Shown here: in pieces, positions 9,325 to 17,218 of the stretch
Position numbering within the stretch: the first letter of the stretch is position 1
Layout of the letters: the number at the start of each line of letters is the position of its first letter
Assembly (NCBI GenBank): GCA_903937835.1
Contig: CAJAAV010000170.1
Span: 1-54,061 of the forward strand
Reading direction: 5' to 3'
Source: an uncultured Chlorobiaceae bacterium
Lineage (GTDB): Bacteria > Bacteroidota > Chlorobiia > Chlorobiales > Chlorobiaceae
Length of the DNA stretch: 54,061 nt
Translations under genes and position numbers: made by a program
The notes under the pieces: model-generated
Told to the model about the DNA's origin: nothing
Databases searched by the model: none
The model's input: the letters and a program-made list of their open reading frames with translations, nothing else

Positions 9325-9759
9325 ATGGCGAAAAAGAATGAGAGCGCCTCCAAAAAAGAAAATGAGGTTATGGAAGAACCTGTCCTGACGAAAACGTATT
9401 TAACCGACGAAGAACTCGAACATTTCAGGCTTTTATTGCTGAAAAGACGTGAGGAGGTACTTCGTGATCTGGAGATTTTGCGCTCTTCACTGTCGGACGA
9501 GAACGTGGAAGATTCTATTAATTCGAACTACTCCATGCACATGGCCGATCATGGCACTGATACCATGGATCGCGAACAGCGTTTCATGTTTATCGCCCGT
9601 GACGAAAAATACATCACCTATATTGATCAAGCTCTTGACAGGATAAGAAACAAGACTTATGGTATTTGTATCAAGTCGGGTAAACCTATTCCGAAAAAGA
9701 GACTTGAAGCGGTGCCACATACCTCGGTGCGAATCGAGTTCAAGCAGGGTAAAAAGTAG
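9325..9759 (+). CDS. DksA/TraR-family transcription regulator lacking most zinc ligands
   Basis: A 144-residue protein of the DksA/TraR fold, which acts through the RNA polymerase secondary channel. A coiled coil spans roughly residues 28-108 and carries at its tip D79-x-x-D82, the acidic pair that DksA uses to act on the polymerase. The C-terminal globule reads YGICIKSGKPIPKKRLEAVP. Of the four canonical zinc cysteines only C115 remains; the others align with S118, R136 and F139. Such Cys-poor forms are familiar in Bacteroidetes/Chlorobi. It follows ileS by 59 bases and may share its transcript. Confidence 0.88.
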   Translation: MAKKNESASKKENEVMEEPVLTKTYLTDEELEHFRLLLLKRREEVLRDLEILRSSLSDENVEDSINSNYSMHMADHGTDTMDREQRFMFIARDEKYITYIDQALDRIRNKTYGICIKSGKPIPKKRLEAVPHTSVRIEFKQGKK

Positions 9760-9794
9760 AAACGGGGATTGGTCTGTGTTGATTTATATGCATA

Positions 9795-11288
9795 TCAGTC
9801 GTTTTCCTCTTTGTCGGTCGTTGCATCGTTGACCTGAATAGGATAGTCTCCACTGAAACAGGCTGTACAATAGCTGCAGGATTCATCCTCAAACGAAGGG
9901 ACACTCTTCATCAGCCCCTGCATGGAGAGGTATTTCAATGAATCAACGCCGATATATTCCCTGATTTTTTCGATCTCTTCGCCTGCATTGTCAAGATTGT
10001 CGAACATGTGGGTGAGCAACTGCCGCTTGGTCGGAAAATCCATACCATAAAAGCAGGGATTGGTGATTGGTGGAGAACTGATATGCAGGTGAATTGATTT
10101 GGGCTCAGCCTCACGGATCAGTTTAATCAGCATTTTTGCTGTTGTACCGCGGACAATGGAGTCATCAACAAGAATGATCGGTCTGTCATAGAGCACACCG
10201 CGCACGATATTGTATTTGGAGCGTACCTTGATGTCGCGGCTGTGAATGCCCGGCTGGATGAATGTTCTTCCGACATAGTGATTACGAATTAGCCCGTGCT
10301 CGAACCTTGCTGGTCGTTCCATTTTGATGCTTTCCCGAACAAAACCAAGCGCGGCGGTATTGGATGAGTCGGGCACGCTGACAACAGTCAACTCTTTTTC
10401 ACCGGGCTGATGCTCAATTGTTGATTCTCGTGCAAGATTTTTTCCGAGATTTCGCCTCACCTTATCCACGGAATGGCCAAAAATAAAACTGTCGGGACGG
10501 GAAAAATAGACATACTCAAAAATACATCGTGCTTTACGTGCTGAATGAGGCAAAAAAAGTGATGTCGGCTTTTCGTTTGCAACAGCAAGGTGGTCAATCA
10601 AAAGAATTTCACCCGGTTCGATATCCCTGATGTATTCTGCCTGGATGATGTCGAAGGCGCAGGTTTCGCTCGCAACAACATAGGCAAGCTCTCCGGTGAG
10701 CGGATCGACCTTCTTGCCGAGAGCGAGTGGTCTGAAGCCGTAGGGGTCTCTGGCGGCGATCATCTGGTTGTTGGCCATAAGCACCATAGAGTAAGCGCCC
10801 TTCACCTGTAATAAAGCTTCGTAGAGCTGGTGTATGGGCTCTTTTTCGCGGCTTCTTGCGGCCAGATGAGGGATTATTTCCGTATCTGAAGAGGCCTGAA
10901 AGATAACGCCGAGTTCAGTCAGTTCGCGTCGCAAGGCCCGGGAGTTGGTCAGGTTGCCGTTGTGGGCGATTGCCAGACTTCCAGAACGGTAGGTCAGGGA
11001 AAACGGCTGAATATTGCTGGTGGATGAGGAGGAACCTGTCGTCGAATAACGGTTGTGACCAATCGCCGCATATCCTCCAAGAGTTTCAAAAACAGTTTCA
11101 TCCCTGAACACTTCAGCGACAAGGCCCATTCCCTTATGCTGTTTGAAAAGAGTTCTCTTTTTGACCTTGTTATATTCTGCTACGACGATACCAGCGGCTT
11201 CCTGTCCTCTGTGCTGAAGTGAGTACAGTCCATAGAAGGTATCTTCCGCGGGAGTTTTAGAATTAAAAACACCGAAAACCCCACACAT
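9795..11288 (-). CDS. purF: Amidophosphoribosyltransferase
   Basis: Makes phosphoribosylamine from PRPP and glutamine, the first committed step of purine synthesis. The start is ATG at 11288 because the nucleophilic cysteine must follow the initiator (M-CGVFGVF); an upstream TTG at 11294 would bury it, and no propeptide is present. The N-terminal Ntn glutaminase domain is followed by a phosphoribosyltransferase domain with the PRPP loop ILVDDSIVRGTTAKM. Cysteines in SETCAFD, TNPCFYG and SCSYCTACFSGDYP match the [4Fe-4S] ligands of the Bacillus-type enzyme, suggesting oxygen-sensitive stability. Its 497 residues are normal. It converges with the dksA-like gene. Confidence 0.96.
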   Translation of the reverse strand: MCGVFGVFNSKTPAEDTFYGLYSLQHRGQEAAGIVVAEYNKVKKRTLFKQHKGMGLVAEVFRDETVFETLGGYAAIGHNRYSTTGSSSSTSNIQPFSLTYRSGSLAIAHNGNLTNSRALRRELTELGVIFQASSDTEIIPHLAARSREKEPIHQLYEALLQVKGAYSMVLMANNQMIAARDPYGFRPLALGKKVDPLTGELAYVVASETCAFDIIQAEYIRDIEPGEILLIDHLAVANEKPTSLFLPHSARKARCIFEYVYFSRPDSFIFGHSVDKVRRNLGKNLARESTIEHQPGEKELTVVSVPDSSNTAALGFVRESIKMERPARFEHGLIRNHYVGRTFIQPGIHSRDIKVRSKYNIVRGVLYDRPIILVDDSIVRGTTAKMLIKLIREAEPKSIHLHISSPPITNPCFYGMDFPTKRQLLTHMFDNLDNAGEEIEKIREYIGVDSLKYLSMQGLMKSVPSFEDESCSYCTACFSGDYPIQVNDATTDKEEND

Positions 11289-11577
11289 AAGCAATGGTAT
11301 GTTTAAAGTTCAGTTAACGAGCAAACAACTTGTCTCACGGCACACGAACATAACTAATTGAAACGGTAAATCGAAATAATCCTTGCGTTCCTTTTGTTAA
11401 CTGATAATACGCCACCAGCCCGGCAAGACTGTTGAGTGCTTACCCTTCATCATTCAATCCTCAGGTCACTTGTCTCAATGATAAAATAGAAAAAACAGAC
11501 TTTTTGTTACATTGGCTCTATCTTTTGGATGCAGATGACCGATTGAGACTCTTCAATCATCTTATATATTAAGACAC

Positions 11578-12102
11578 ATGATATCAACGACAAAAAAAGT
11601 TCCAAACCCTCCTGGCCTAGGAATATGGGTATCGGTAACGCTGCTCTGGGGAACGGTGTTTTACTGGACATCGATATTTATGCTGCAACTTGCCTCAGTC
11701 ATGCTTGGAGAGGGGTATTTCCACCCTGCTAAAAGTGAGCAATTGCGTGTGTACGGCATTCAGGTGGTGGTGTTGATTGTGTTCGCCCTTGTTGCTATGC
11801 TTGTAAGAGGGAGGCTTGACCCGGGAAGTACAAAACAGGTACAAAGGTGGCAAAATATTTCTGAAGGGAAGGGAGAAAAGATTTTTGTTTCTTTCGCAGG
11901 AAGTCTTGCAACCAGTTTTTTCTTTACTGCTCTCACCGCGTTAACCTTTCTTGCAAGCTCAGGGTTTTTCGGTTTCATGGTTGCCTTTACTTTTCCGGTT
12001 GTGTTGCTTGCTGGAGTGTTCAATGTTGCAGCAGGTATAGCGGCATCAGTGATTGTCGGCCTTATTTTTTTGATTGCAAAGGCAGGCAGAAAAAAGTCAT
12101 GA
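11578..12102 (+). CDS. Small integral membrane protein, function unknown
   Basis: A 174-residue protein with four predicted membrane segments (about 15-45, 62-80, 108-128 and 132-168) and a short basic C-terminus (AKAGRKKS). Between segments two and three lies a polar loop, DPGSTKQVQRWQNISEGKGE. No signal peptide or recognised motif is present. The gene stands alone in front of tRNA-Ala, with a shared hairpin behind it. I do not recognise the family. The codon pattern and hydrophobic periodicity support it as a real gene. Confidence 0.75.
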   Translation: MISTTKKVPNPPGLGIWVSVTLLWGTVFYWTSIFMLQLASVMLGEGYFHPAKSEQLRVYGIQVVVLIVFALVAMLVRGRLDPGSTKQVQRWQNISEGKGEKIFVSFAGSLATSFFFTALTALTFLASSGFFGFMVAFTFPVVLLAGVFNVAAGIAASVIVGLIFLIAKAGRKKS

Positions 12103-12133
12103 AGAGTGTGGGCAGATACGGAGGGACAGATAC

Positions 12134-12164
12134 AAAAAAAGCCCAGTCGGTGACTGCGCTTTTT
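12134..12164. terminator. Bidirectional hairpin between membrane-protein gene and tRNA-Ala
   Basis: AAAAAGC-C-CAGTC pairs with GACTG-C-GCTTTTT, with one C-C mismatch and a GGT loop. T-rich on the plus strand and, by symmetry, on the minus strand, it can end both the membrane-protein transcript and the minus-strand tRNA transcript. Confidence 0.65.
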
Positions 12165-12175
12165 CGTTATTTTTG

Positions 12176-12248
12176 TGGAGCTAAGGAGACTCGAACTCCT
12201 GACCCTTTGCATGCCATGCAAATGCTCTACCAACTGAGCTATAGCCCC
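12176..12248 (-). tRNA. tRNA-Ala (anticodon GGC)
   Basis: On the minus strand the 73-base cloverleaf begins GGGGCTATAGCTCAGTTGG and ends TTAGCTCCA. The acceptor stem is GGGGCTA/TAGCTCC with one G-T pair; the T loop contains GTTCGAGTC. The anticodon stem TTTGC/GCAAA closes the loop ATGGCAT, giving anticodon GGC (alanine, GCC codons). CCA is not encoded, so it must be added after transcription. Confidence 0.95.
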
Positions 12249-12344
12249 GTGTCCAGAGCTAATTAAAAGAAAAAAAAGTTGTTTTTCCAACTTGTTTTGT
12301 TGTTTCTTTGAGTAAGAAGCTGTTATTAATGAAAAAAAGCTGTT

Positions 12345-13226
12345 ATGTCGTTGTTGTTTGTTGTCAAAGAAGGTTTTTCAAGTATTGGACGGGCGAAGTT
12401 ACCGGCAGCTATTACCGTTACGATAAGTTTTTTAGCCCTGGTGCTGCTTGGTCTGTTCGGTACGGTCTCCCTCAGTTTTTTTGATGTGATTCAGGAGATT
12501 CGGAGCAGGGTGGAGCTTGAGGTTTTTCTTGGTGAATCGGTGACGGAACCGGAGGCGATGAATATTACTTCGCGGATTGAGACGCTGAAGGGGGTTAGGG
12601 AGGCAATCTATGTCTCAAAGGATGCTGCGGCAAAGAGCTTTACTCGTGATTTTGGAGAGGATGTTGTAAAGATTCTTGGTTCCAATCCGCTTCCGAGGTC
12701 GATCAAGCTCAAGTTTCTCCCTGATTATGCGCGACCTGAACATATTGAACGGATTGTTCCAGCAATTCGTGCCATCACTTCTGATGTTGATATTCGCTAT
12801 AATCAATCGTTTCTTGGTCAGATTGAGGAGAATGCGCGGTTGTTTACCATACTGACTGGTGGTATTGGTGTGTTGATTTCAGCAGGCACGGTTGTGCTGA
12901 TAGGCTATACAATCCGTCTTGCCATGTACTCAAGGCAGGAAAAGATCAGAACCATGCGTCTGGTTGGCGCAACGGGATGGCTTATTGGTGCACCCTATAT
13001 TATCGAAGGGGCACTTCAGGGGCTGCTTTCCGGCCTGCTCGCTGCAGGGGCAGTCTATCTGATTTTCGATCAACTGCTCTATATGTATGAACCGGAAGTG
13101 TATAAGGTAATACAACCTTCTGCGCTCATGATTTACCCGTCAATTGTCGCCCTTGGTCTTCTGCTGGGTATTTTTGGCAGTGCCTTGTCCGTGAGCAAAT
13201 ATCTCAGGGTTGTTTCAAAACGATAG
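12345..13226 (+). CDS. ftsX: Cell-division protein FtsX (permease-like)
   Basis: Membrane partner of the FtsE ATPase; together they couple septum assembly to peptidoglycan hydrolase activation. The 293-residue protein has the expected layout: one N-terminal membrane segment (about 22-46), a periplasmic domain of about 110 residues containing GVREAIYVSKDAAAKSF and the PLPRSIKLKF stretch, then three C-terminal segments in the FtsX/MacB-type permease domain with MRLVGATGWLI, the characteristic cytoplasmic loop. No ftsE lies next to it; it is preceded by tRNA-Ala on the other strand. It converges with nfo, leaving only 6 bases between stop codons. Confidence 0.92.
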   Translation: MSLLFVVKEGFSSIGRAKLPAAITVTISFLALVLLGLFGTVSLSFFDVIQEIRSRVELEVFLGESVTEPEAMNITSRIETLKGVREAIYVSKDAAAKSFTRDFGEDVVKILGSNPLPRSIKLKFLPDYARPEHIERIVPAIRAITSDVDIRYNQSFLGQIEENARLFTILTGGIGVLISAGTVVLIGYTIRLAMYSRQEKIRTMRLVGATGWLIGAPYIIEGALQGLLSGLLAAGAVYLIFDQLLYMYEPEVYKVIQPSALMIYPSIVALGLLLGIFGSALSVSKYLRVVSKR

Positions 13227-13232
13227 CCGATC

Positions 13233-14075
13233 TTATTGTTCAAGAGAGTAGAGGAGGCTGATCTCTGAACTCCAGGCGTCGGAGTCAGGTGTTTCAAGGA
13301 TCAGCGGAATCTCTTCAAAGGCAGGGGTATTCATGATGTACGAGAATACCTCCAGCCCGATTGTTCCTTTCCCGATGCTTGCATGGCGGTCAACCCGGCT
13401 TCCCAGAGCTTGCATCGCATCGTTGAGATGCATTCCCCGCAGGTATTGAAGTCCGACAATCCGGTCAAACTCACTGAAGGTGAATTCAGCGGCTTCGGTG
13501 GTCTGCAAGTCGTAACCGCTGGCGAAGAGGTGGCAGGTGTCGAGGCATACCCCCACTCTTGTTTTATCTGCAACCTGATCAACCAGCGAGGCGAGTTGTT
13601 CAAACCGGTAGCCAAGATTGGTGCCCTGTCCGGCGGTGTTTTCAATGACGGCAGTCACCCCTTTTGTTGCATCAAGCGCCATATTGATTGATTCAGCAAT
13701 AAGCTTCAGGCATTGTTCCTCATTAATTTCCTTCAGATGACTGCCGGGATGGAAGTTCAGCATGAGCAATCCAAGCTCTTCGGCTCGCAGCATCTCTTCG
13801 ATAAAAGCCTCGCGCGCACGCTGGAGCTTGTCGGGGTCGGGACTGCCGAGGTTGATGAGATAACTGTCGTGGGGCAGTATGTGTTCAGGCTTGAAGCCAC
13901 CCTCACTGCAGTTTTTTTTGAAGGCATCAACTGAGGACGTCAAAAGTTTCGGAGCTCTCCACTGGCGCTGGTTTTTTGTAAAGAGGGCGAATGCTTTTGC
14001 TCCGATGGCTGCTGCATGAAGCGGCGCATTTTCGACACCTCCGCCAGTACTGACATGTGCTCCAACTCGTTTCAT
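13233..14075 (-). CDS. nfo: Endonuclease IV (AP endonuclease)
   Basis: Cleaves DNA 5' of abasic sites in base-excision repair; a TIM-barrel enzyme with three zinc ions. The 280-residue sequence begins [17 protein letters not shown] and contains the metal-ligand signatures [53 protein letters not shown] and ILETPD. Length and motif order fit the family exactly. It is the last gene of a minus-strand group purN-queE-glycosyltransferase-nfo, 13 bases after the glycosyltransferase stop, so co-transcription is likely even though the functions are unrelated. Confidence 0.96.
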   Translation of the reverse strand: MKRVGAHVSTGGGVENAPLHAAAIGAKAFALFTKNQRQWRAPKLLTSSVDAFKKNCSEGGFKPEHILPHDSYLINLGSPDPDKLQRAREAFIEEMLRAEELGLLMLNFHPGSHLKEINEEQCLKLIAESINMALDATKGVTAVIENTAGQGTNLGYRFEQLASLVDQVADKTRVGVCLDTCHLFASGYDLQTTEAAEFTFSEFDRIVGLQYLRGMHLNDAMQALGSRVDRHASIGKGTIGLEVFSYIMNTPAFEEIPLILETPDSDAWSSEISLLYSLEQ

Positions 14076-14088
14076 AACATATTTTAAA

Positions 14089-15114
14089 TTAATTGGTTGT
14101 TTTGAAATTTTTTGCCTGTTCAGCGGTGAGATTCAGCGTTTTGCGAATGGTAAAAGCGCTCCCTCTGGATGATGATGTGGAAAGCATTTCGCCAAGCAGC
14201 CCGATCGAAAAAAGCTGTACACCAAGAATAAGCAGCAAGATGCCAAGAAAAAGAATCGGGCGGTTGCTCACCGGTTTGTGGAGCAGAATTTTATCAAGAG
14301 TGATATAAAGGCTGATAAAAAAGCCAAAAAGAAAACTTGTGAGGCCAGCCATGCCAAAAAAGTGCATCGGGCGGCGAAGATATCGGGTGATGAAGAGCAC
14401 CGAAAAAAAATCAAAAAGCCCTGAAAAAAACCTTGATGAACCATATTTGGTGATGCCGAATTTTCTGGCATGGTGCTTGACCGGCAGTTCGGCAATCCTG
14501 AAACCCATCCAGTGAGCGAGTACCGGAATGTAGCGGTGCATATCTCCATTCAGTTCCAGCCGTTGGGTCACCTCTTTGCGATACACCTTCAGGCCGCAGT
14601 TGAAATCGTGAATGGCGATGCCGCTAAAAAGACGGGTCACTCCATTGAACAGTTTTGAAGGGATGGTTTTGGAGAGCGGATCCTTGCGCTGCTGCTTCCA
14701 TCCACTGACCAGATCATACCCTTCTTGCAGTTTTTTGATCATCTCCTTTATGGCAAAGGGGTCATCCTGCATGTCGGCGTCGATGGTGCAAACGTAGTCG
14801 CCCGTGGCTGCCATGAACCCTGCGGAGAGTGCGGCTGTTTTTCCGAAGTTTCTCTGAAAGGAGATGAGGCGAAGCTCGGGCCTTGAGGGAATCATGCTGC
14901 TGATCAGGGTAGACGAGTCATCGGTGGAGCCATCGTCAACCATAATAATTTCAAACGCAAACGGCTCCGGAAAGAGGGTATGCAGCTCCTTTTCGCCCAT
15001 GGCGGCAGAGAGTTGCACGAGCAGCTCAGGCAGTGATTCCCGTTCATTGAAGAGCGGGACGACAATGGAGAGTTGGCAGTTGAGTGTTGACAATGGACAA
15101 GAGATAATGAGCAA
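14089..15114 (-). CDS. Family 2 glycosyltransferase, polyprenyl-phosphate type
   Basis: Probably transfers a sugar from a nucleotide donor to undecaprenyl phosphate at the inner membrane (DPM1/ArnC/GtrB group). The GT-A domain starts at [17 protein letters not shown], with the acidic donor-binding motifs [10 protein letters not shown] and [10 protein letters not shown]. Two C-terminal membrane segments (roughly 238-260 and 275-305) place it at the membrane. The first about 14 residues are coded by a degenerate 7-base repeat (15061-15095) and do not look like family sequence, so the true start may differ from the ATG at 15114. The sugar is unknown. Confidence 0.88.
   Translation of the reverse strand: MLIISCPLSTLNCQLSIVVPLFNERESLPELLVQLSAAMGEKELHTLFPEPFAFEIIMVDDGSTDDSSTLISSMIPSRPELRLISFQRNFGKTAALSAGFMAATGDYVCTIDADMQDDPFAIKEMIKKLQEGYDLVSGWKQQRKDPLSKTIPSKLFNGVTRLFSGIAIHDFNCGLKVYRKEVTQRLELNGDMHRYIPVLAHWMGFRIAELPVKHHARKFGITKYGSSRFFSGLFDFFSVLFITRYLRRPMHFFGMAGLTSFLFGFFISLYITLDKILLHKPVSNRPILFLGILLLILGVQLFSIGLLGEMLSTSSSRGSAFTIRKTLNLTAEQAKNFKTTN
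15061..15095. repeat. Degenerate 7-base tandem repeat at the glycosyltransferase start
   Basis: Reads as five heptamers GACAATG-GAGAGTT-GGCAGTT-GAGTGTT-GACAATG. The outer units are identical and the inner ones share a GTT ending. The array covers the 5' end of the glycosyltransferase frame. A cleaner heptamer array covers the start of murI. Confidence 0.5.
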
Positions 15115-15165
15115 AAAAAGTAAAGAGACAGGGGAAAGGTAAGGAGTCGAGGGGGCAAAGCCAAA

Positions 15166-15837
15166 CTATACGCCTTTTCTGGAGGGATCCCAGAGGTATT
15201 TGTGGAGCTGGAGCTGGAGTCTTGCCCGAATGCGGTCGCGGAGCATCCATTCGGCAAGTTCTGCTGGATCAAGTTTGCCGAATGCGACTCCCATCATGAC
15301 GGTGAACGATTCGGTCAGTCGGTTTTCATGCAGAAGCGATGTCGCCCACTCATAATCTTCCTTTCCCGCAATAACGATTTTGAATTCAAAGGTATTTTGG
15401 TGAGGCAGCTCTGCTGCGAGCGCCAGCCGGATATTGTCGGGATTGTTGTGCTGTGCCACTCCGGATGAGGGGGTTTTGATATCAATGATTTTATGGACCC
15501 GCTGGTCAACCTTTTCGACAGAGATAAATCCTCCTGTTTCAAGCAGCACCTTCTGATTGAGATCGCAGAGCTGCTTCATCAGCGGGTAAATTGCTGGCTG
15601 AAGCAGTGGTTCGCCTCCGGTGATTTCGGTACAGGGTGCCTGAAAGGTGAGTGCTCTCTGGATAATATCCTCTCTCTCAAGCTCGACACCCTTATTTTCA
15701 GCATAGCCAGTGTCGCACCCTGCACAGCCGTGGCCGCAGCCCGCAAGCCGTATGAAGGTGCAGGGCCAACCAGCAAAAGAGCCTTCGCCCTGAATGGAGT
15801 GAAAAATTTCGCTGATTGTAAGAGTGTTAGCGCTCAT
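15166..15837 (-). CDS. queE: 7-carboxy-7-deazaguanine synthase
   Basis: Radical-SAM enzyme that contracts 6-carboxytetrahydropterin to 7-carboxy-7-deazaguanine in queuosine tRNA modification. The 223-residue protein shows IFHSIQGEGSFAGWP, typical of QueE, then the cluster motif CGHGCAGC (C-x3-C-x2-C) near residue 34, and TGGEPLLQP, the SAM-binding GGE motif. Its ATG overlaps the purN stop codon by four bases (ATGA), indicating translational coupling. The next queuosine enzyme in this window, queG, is 5 kb away in another operon; queC and queD are not here. Confidence 0.94.
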   Translation of the reverse strand: MSANTLTISEIFHSIQGEGSFAGWPCTFIRLAGCGHGCAGCDTGYAENKGVELEREDIIQRALTFQAPCTEITGGEPLLQPAIYPLMKQLCDLNQKVLLETGGFISVEKVDQRVHKIIDIKTPSSGVAQHNNPDNIRLALAAELPHQNTFEFKIVIAGKEDYEWATSLLHENRLTESFTVMMGVAFGKLDPAELAEWMLRDRIRARLQLQLHKYLWDPSRKGV

Positions 15838-16439
15838 GATCTCTGTAAGGTCAGCAGCTTTTCAAGGGCAGCAGGGTATAGCGCATGTTCGCATTCAAGC
15901 ACCCTTGCGGCAAGAGTCTCCGGTGTATCATCCGGCAGTACCGGCACAGTTCGCTGAAGCAAAATCTTCCCCTTGTCGTACTCCTCATTGACAAAGTGCA
16001 CCGTTGCTCCTGTTTCGGTTTCACCAGCCTCAAGCACTGCGGTATGAACATGAATGCCGTACATTCCCTCGCCGCCGAATTTCGGCAGAAGAGCAGGATG
16101 AATGTTGAGCATCCTTTCCGGAAATGCGGCCACAACTGCATCCGGTACCTTGTGCATATAGCCCGCCAGGAGGATGATATCAATCTTATGCTCTTTGAGA
16201 CGTCCAACCATGGTCGTGGCAAACTCATCGAAAGATCCAAACTGTTTTTCGGTGATATGAAGCGTTGCTATACCGTTCTGCTCAGCAAACTCAATTGCTC
16301 CGCACTGGCTTCGGTTCGAGAGGCAGAGAACTATCTCTGCAGGGAGTTGCTTGTTCCTGATCGCATAAAAAAGCGCCTTGAAATTGCTGCCGTTGCCGGA
16401 GCAAAAGACAGCAATGCGGGTGTTGTGGGTAGTCATCAT
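15834..16439 (-). CDS. purN: Phosphoribosylglycinamide formyltransferase (folate-dependent)
   Basis: Transfers a formyl group from 10-formyl-tetrahydrofolate to GAR in purine synthesis. The 201-residue protein has the N-terminal phosphate loop FCSGNGSNFKAL, the catalytic Asn/His segment MLNIHPALLPKFGG, and GATVHFVNEEYDKGKIL, which supplies the catalytic Asp (E-E-Y-D). The start is one of two adjacent ATG codons. It is the first gene of the purN-queE-glycosyltransferase-nfo group and overlaps queE by four bases. Confidence 0.95.
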   Translation of the reverse strand: MMTTHNTRIAVFCSGNGSNFKALFYAIRNKQLPAEIVLCLSNRSQCGAIEFAEQNGIATLHITEKQFGSFDEFATTMVGRLKEHKIDIILLAGYMHKVPDAVVAAFPERMLNIHPALLPKFGGEGMYGIHVHTAVLEAGETETGATVHFVNEEYDKGKILLQRTVPVLPDDTPETLAARVLECEHALYPAALEKLLTLQRS

Positions 16440-16793
16440 GGTGATAGTCTTATTGATATATTTTATTATAAGTTCGATCCATTTCCAAGTTTTTCTGATT
16501 TTCCTTACGGCTTCTGTTTTTTTACATCAGCGCTTTAATTTACTCTGCGATTATTTGTACATTCTTGGTAACCTGTTTCCCATGCTCAGCAAACACTCTT
16601 TCAGTGACAAGAGCTTCGATCATCCCTGTAATGGCGTAATGTGCTGAATCCTTTGCGTATTGGGTTTTGTTGTGTATTCTTTGTAGTAGGCATTTGGCAA
16701 TGTTCTTTATTGACCGTGTAATAAAAGAAAGAAACCTGCGTTTAAAGTGTATTGGCTTATATGATAATTAGATATCTGCATCGGGGAGGGGTT
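16440..16793. other. 354-base gap containing a decayed minus-strand frame
   Basis: Beyond the purN leader, the main content is a start-less minus-strand frame (16540-16767, listed separately) whose far end reaches the leader of the antitoxin-like gene. No RNA gene or clear terminator is seen. GGAGGGG at 16785-16790 is the Shine-Dalgarno of the next gene. Confidence 0.5.
16540..16767 (-). pseudogene. Probable C-terminal remnant of an unidentified protein
   Basis: The minus strand is open for 75 codons between an in-frame TAA and the stop at 16540. The last 41 residues look like genuine protein (for example SAHYAITGMIEALVTERVFA followed by EHGKQVTKNVQIIAE). The only ATG is at 16623, leaving 27 residues, too short for a folded domain. 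This looks like the tail of a gene whose beginning has been lost. The family is not recognised, and a chance open frame cannot be excluded. Confidence 0.3.
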
Positions 16794-17105
16794 ATGAATA
16801 CGGTCACGCATAAAGACAACGAACGAACTTTGATCAACATAGCACGATTCTTGCCATCCAGTCGGGTAGAGCAACTGGTTGATTTTGCACGTTTTCTGGA
16901 AGCTCAGATTTTGAGTGAAAATCTTGTGAAGGAAGAAGCTGTTCTGGAGATAGAAGCCGATAATGAGCGCTGGGATGCACTGATGGCAACGGACAAAGCA
17001 CAGTCATTATTGGAAAAAATGGCTGGTGAAGCATTGCTTGAACATAGAACAGGCAAGACAAAGCCTATGGCTTTCAATCGTAAAGGAGGCATTGAGCCTG
17101 GATGA
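16794..17105 (+). CDS. Antitoxin-like protein of a type II toxin-antitoxin pair
   Basis: A 103-residue acidic protein with helical periodicity around PSSRVEQLVDFARFLEAQIL, then a linker with NERWDALMATDKAQSLLEKM and a tail ending GKTKPMAFNRKGGIEPG. From memory, antitoxins paired with RelE/ParE-like toxins in cyanobacteria and Chlorobi share this W-D-A-L-x-A-T and P-M-x-F-x-x-x-G-x-I-x-P-G layout. The start at 16794 is chosen because GGAGGGG precedes it by 4 bases; the frame extends upstream to 16752 without a ribosome site. Its stop overlaps the next start (ATGA), as in toxin-antitoxin operons. The partner toxin appears collapsed. Confidence 0.6.
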   Translation: MNTVTHKDNERTLINIARFLPSSRVEQLVDFARFLEAQILSENLVKEEAVLEIEADNERWDALMATDKAQSLLEKMAGEALLEHRTGKTKPMAFNRKGGIEPG

Positions 17106-17218
17106 AATCAGTTACGACTTCACAGTTCTGGAAGGTTAAGAGGTATCAAGATTTCAGAATCTCTATTGATAGCCGCAACGGCTTTCCATTTCTATCACTG
17201 TCACAGGAGGAAAGATGA
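17102..17218 (+). pseudogene. Collapsed RelE/ParE-type toxin remnant
   Basis: A 38-codon frame starting inside the antitoxin stop codon (ATGA at 17102-17105). It opens with MKSVTTSQFWK, which matches the usual beginning of this toxin group, then jumps to VKRYQDFRISIDSRNGF, resembling the late beta-strand region (a V-R-I/Y-R-A type segment). Full toxins have about 85-100 residues; the helical middle and the active-site C-terminus are missing. An internal deletion is the simplest explanation. The frame ends in an ATGA overlap with the M15 peptidase gene, so it may still act as a coupling leader. Confidence 0.5.
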
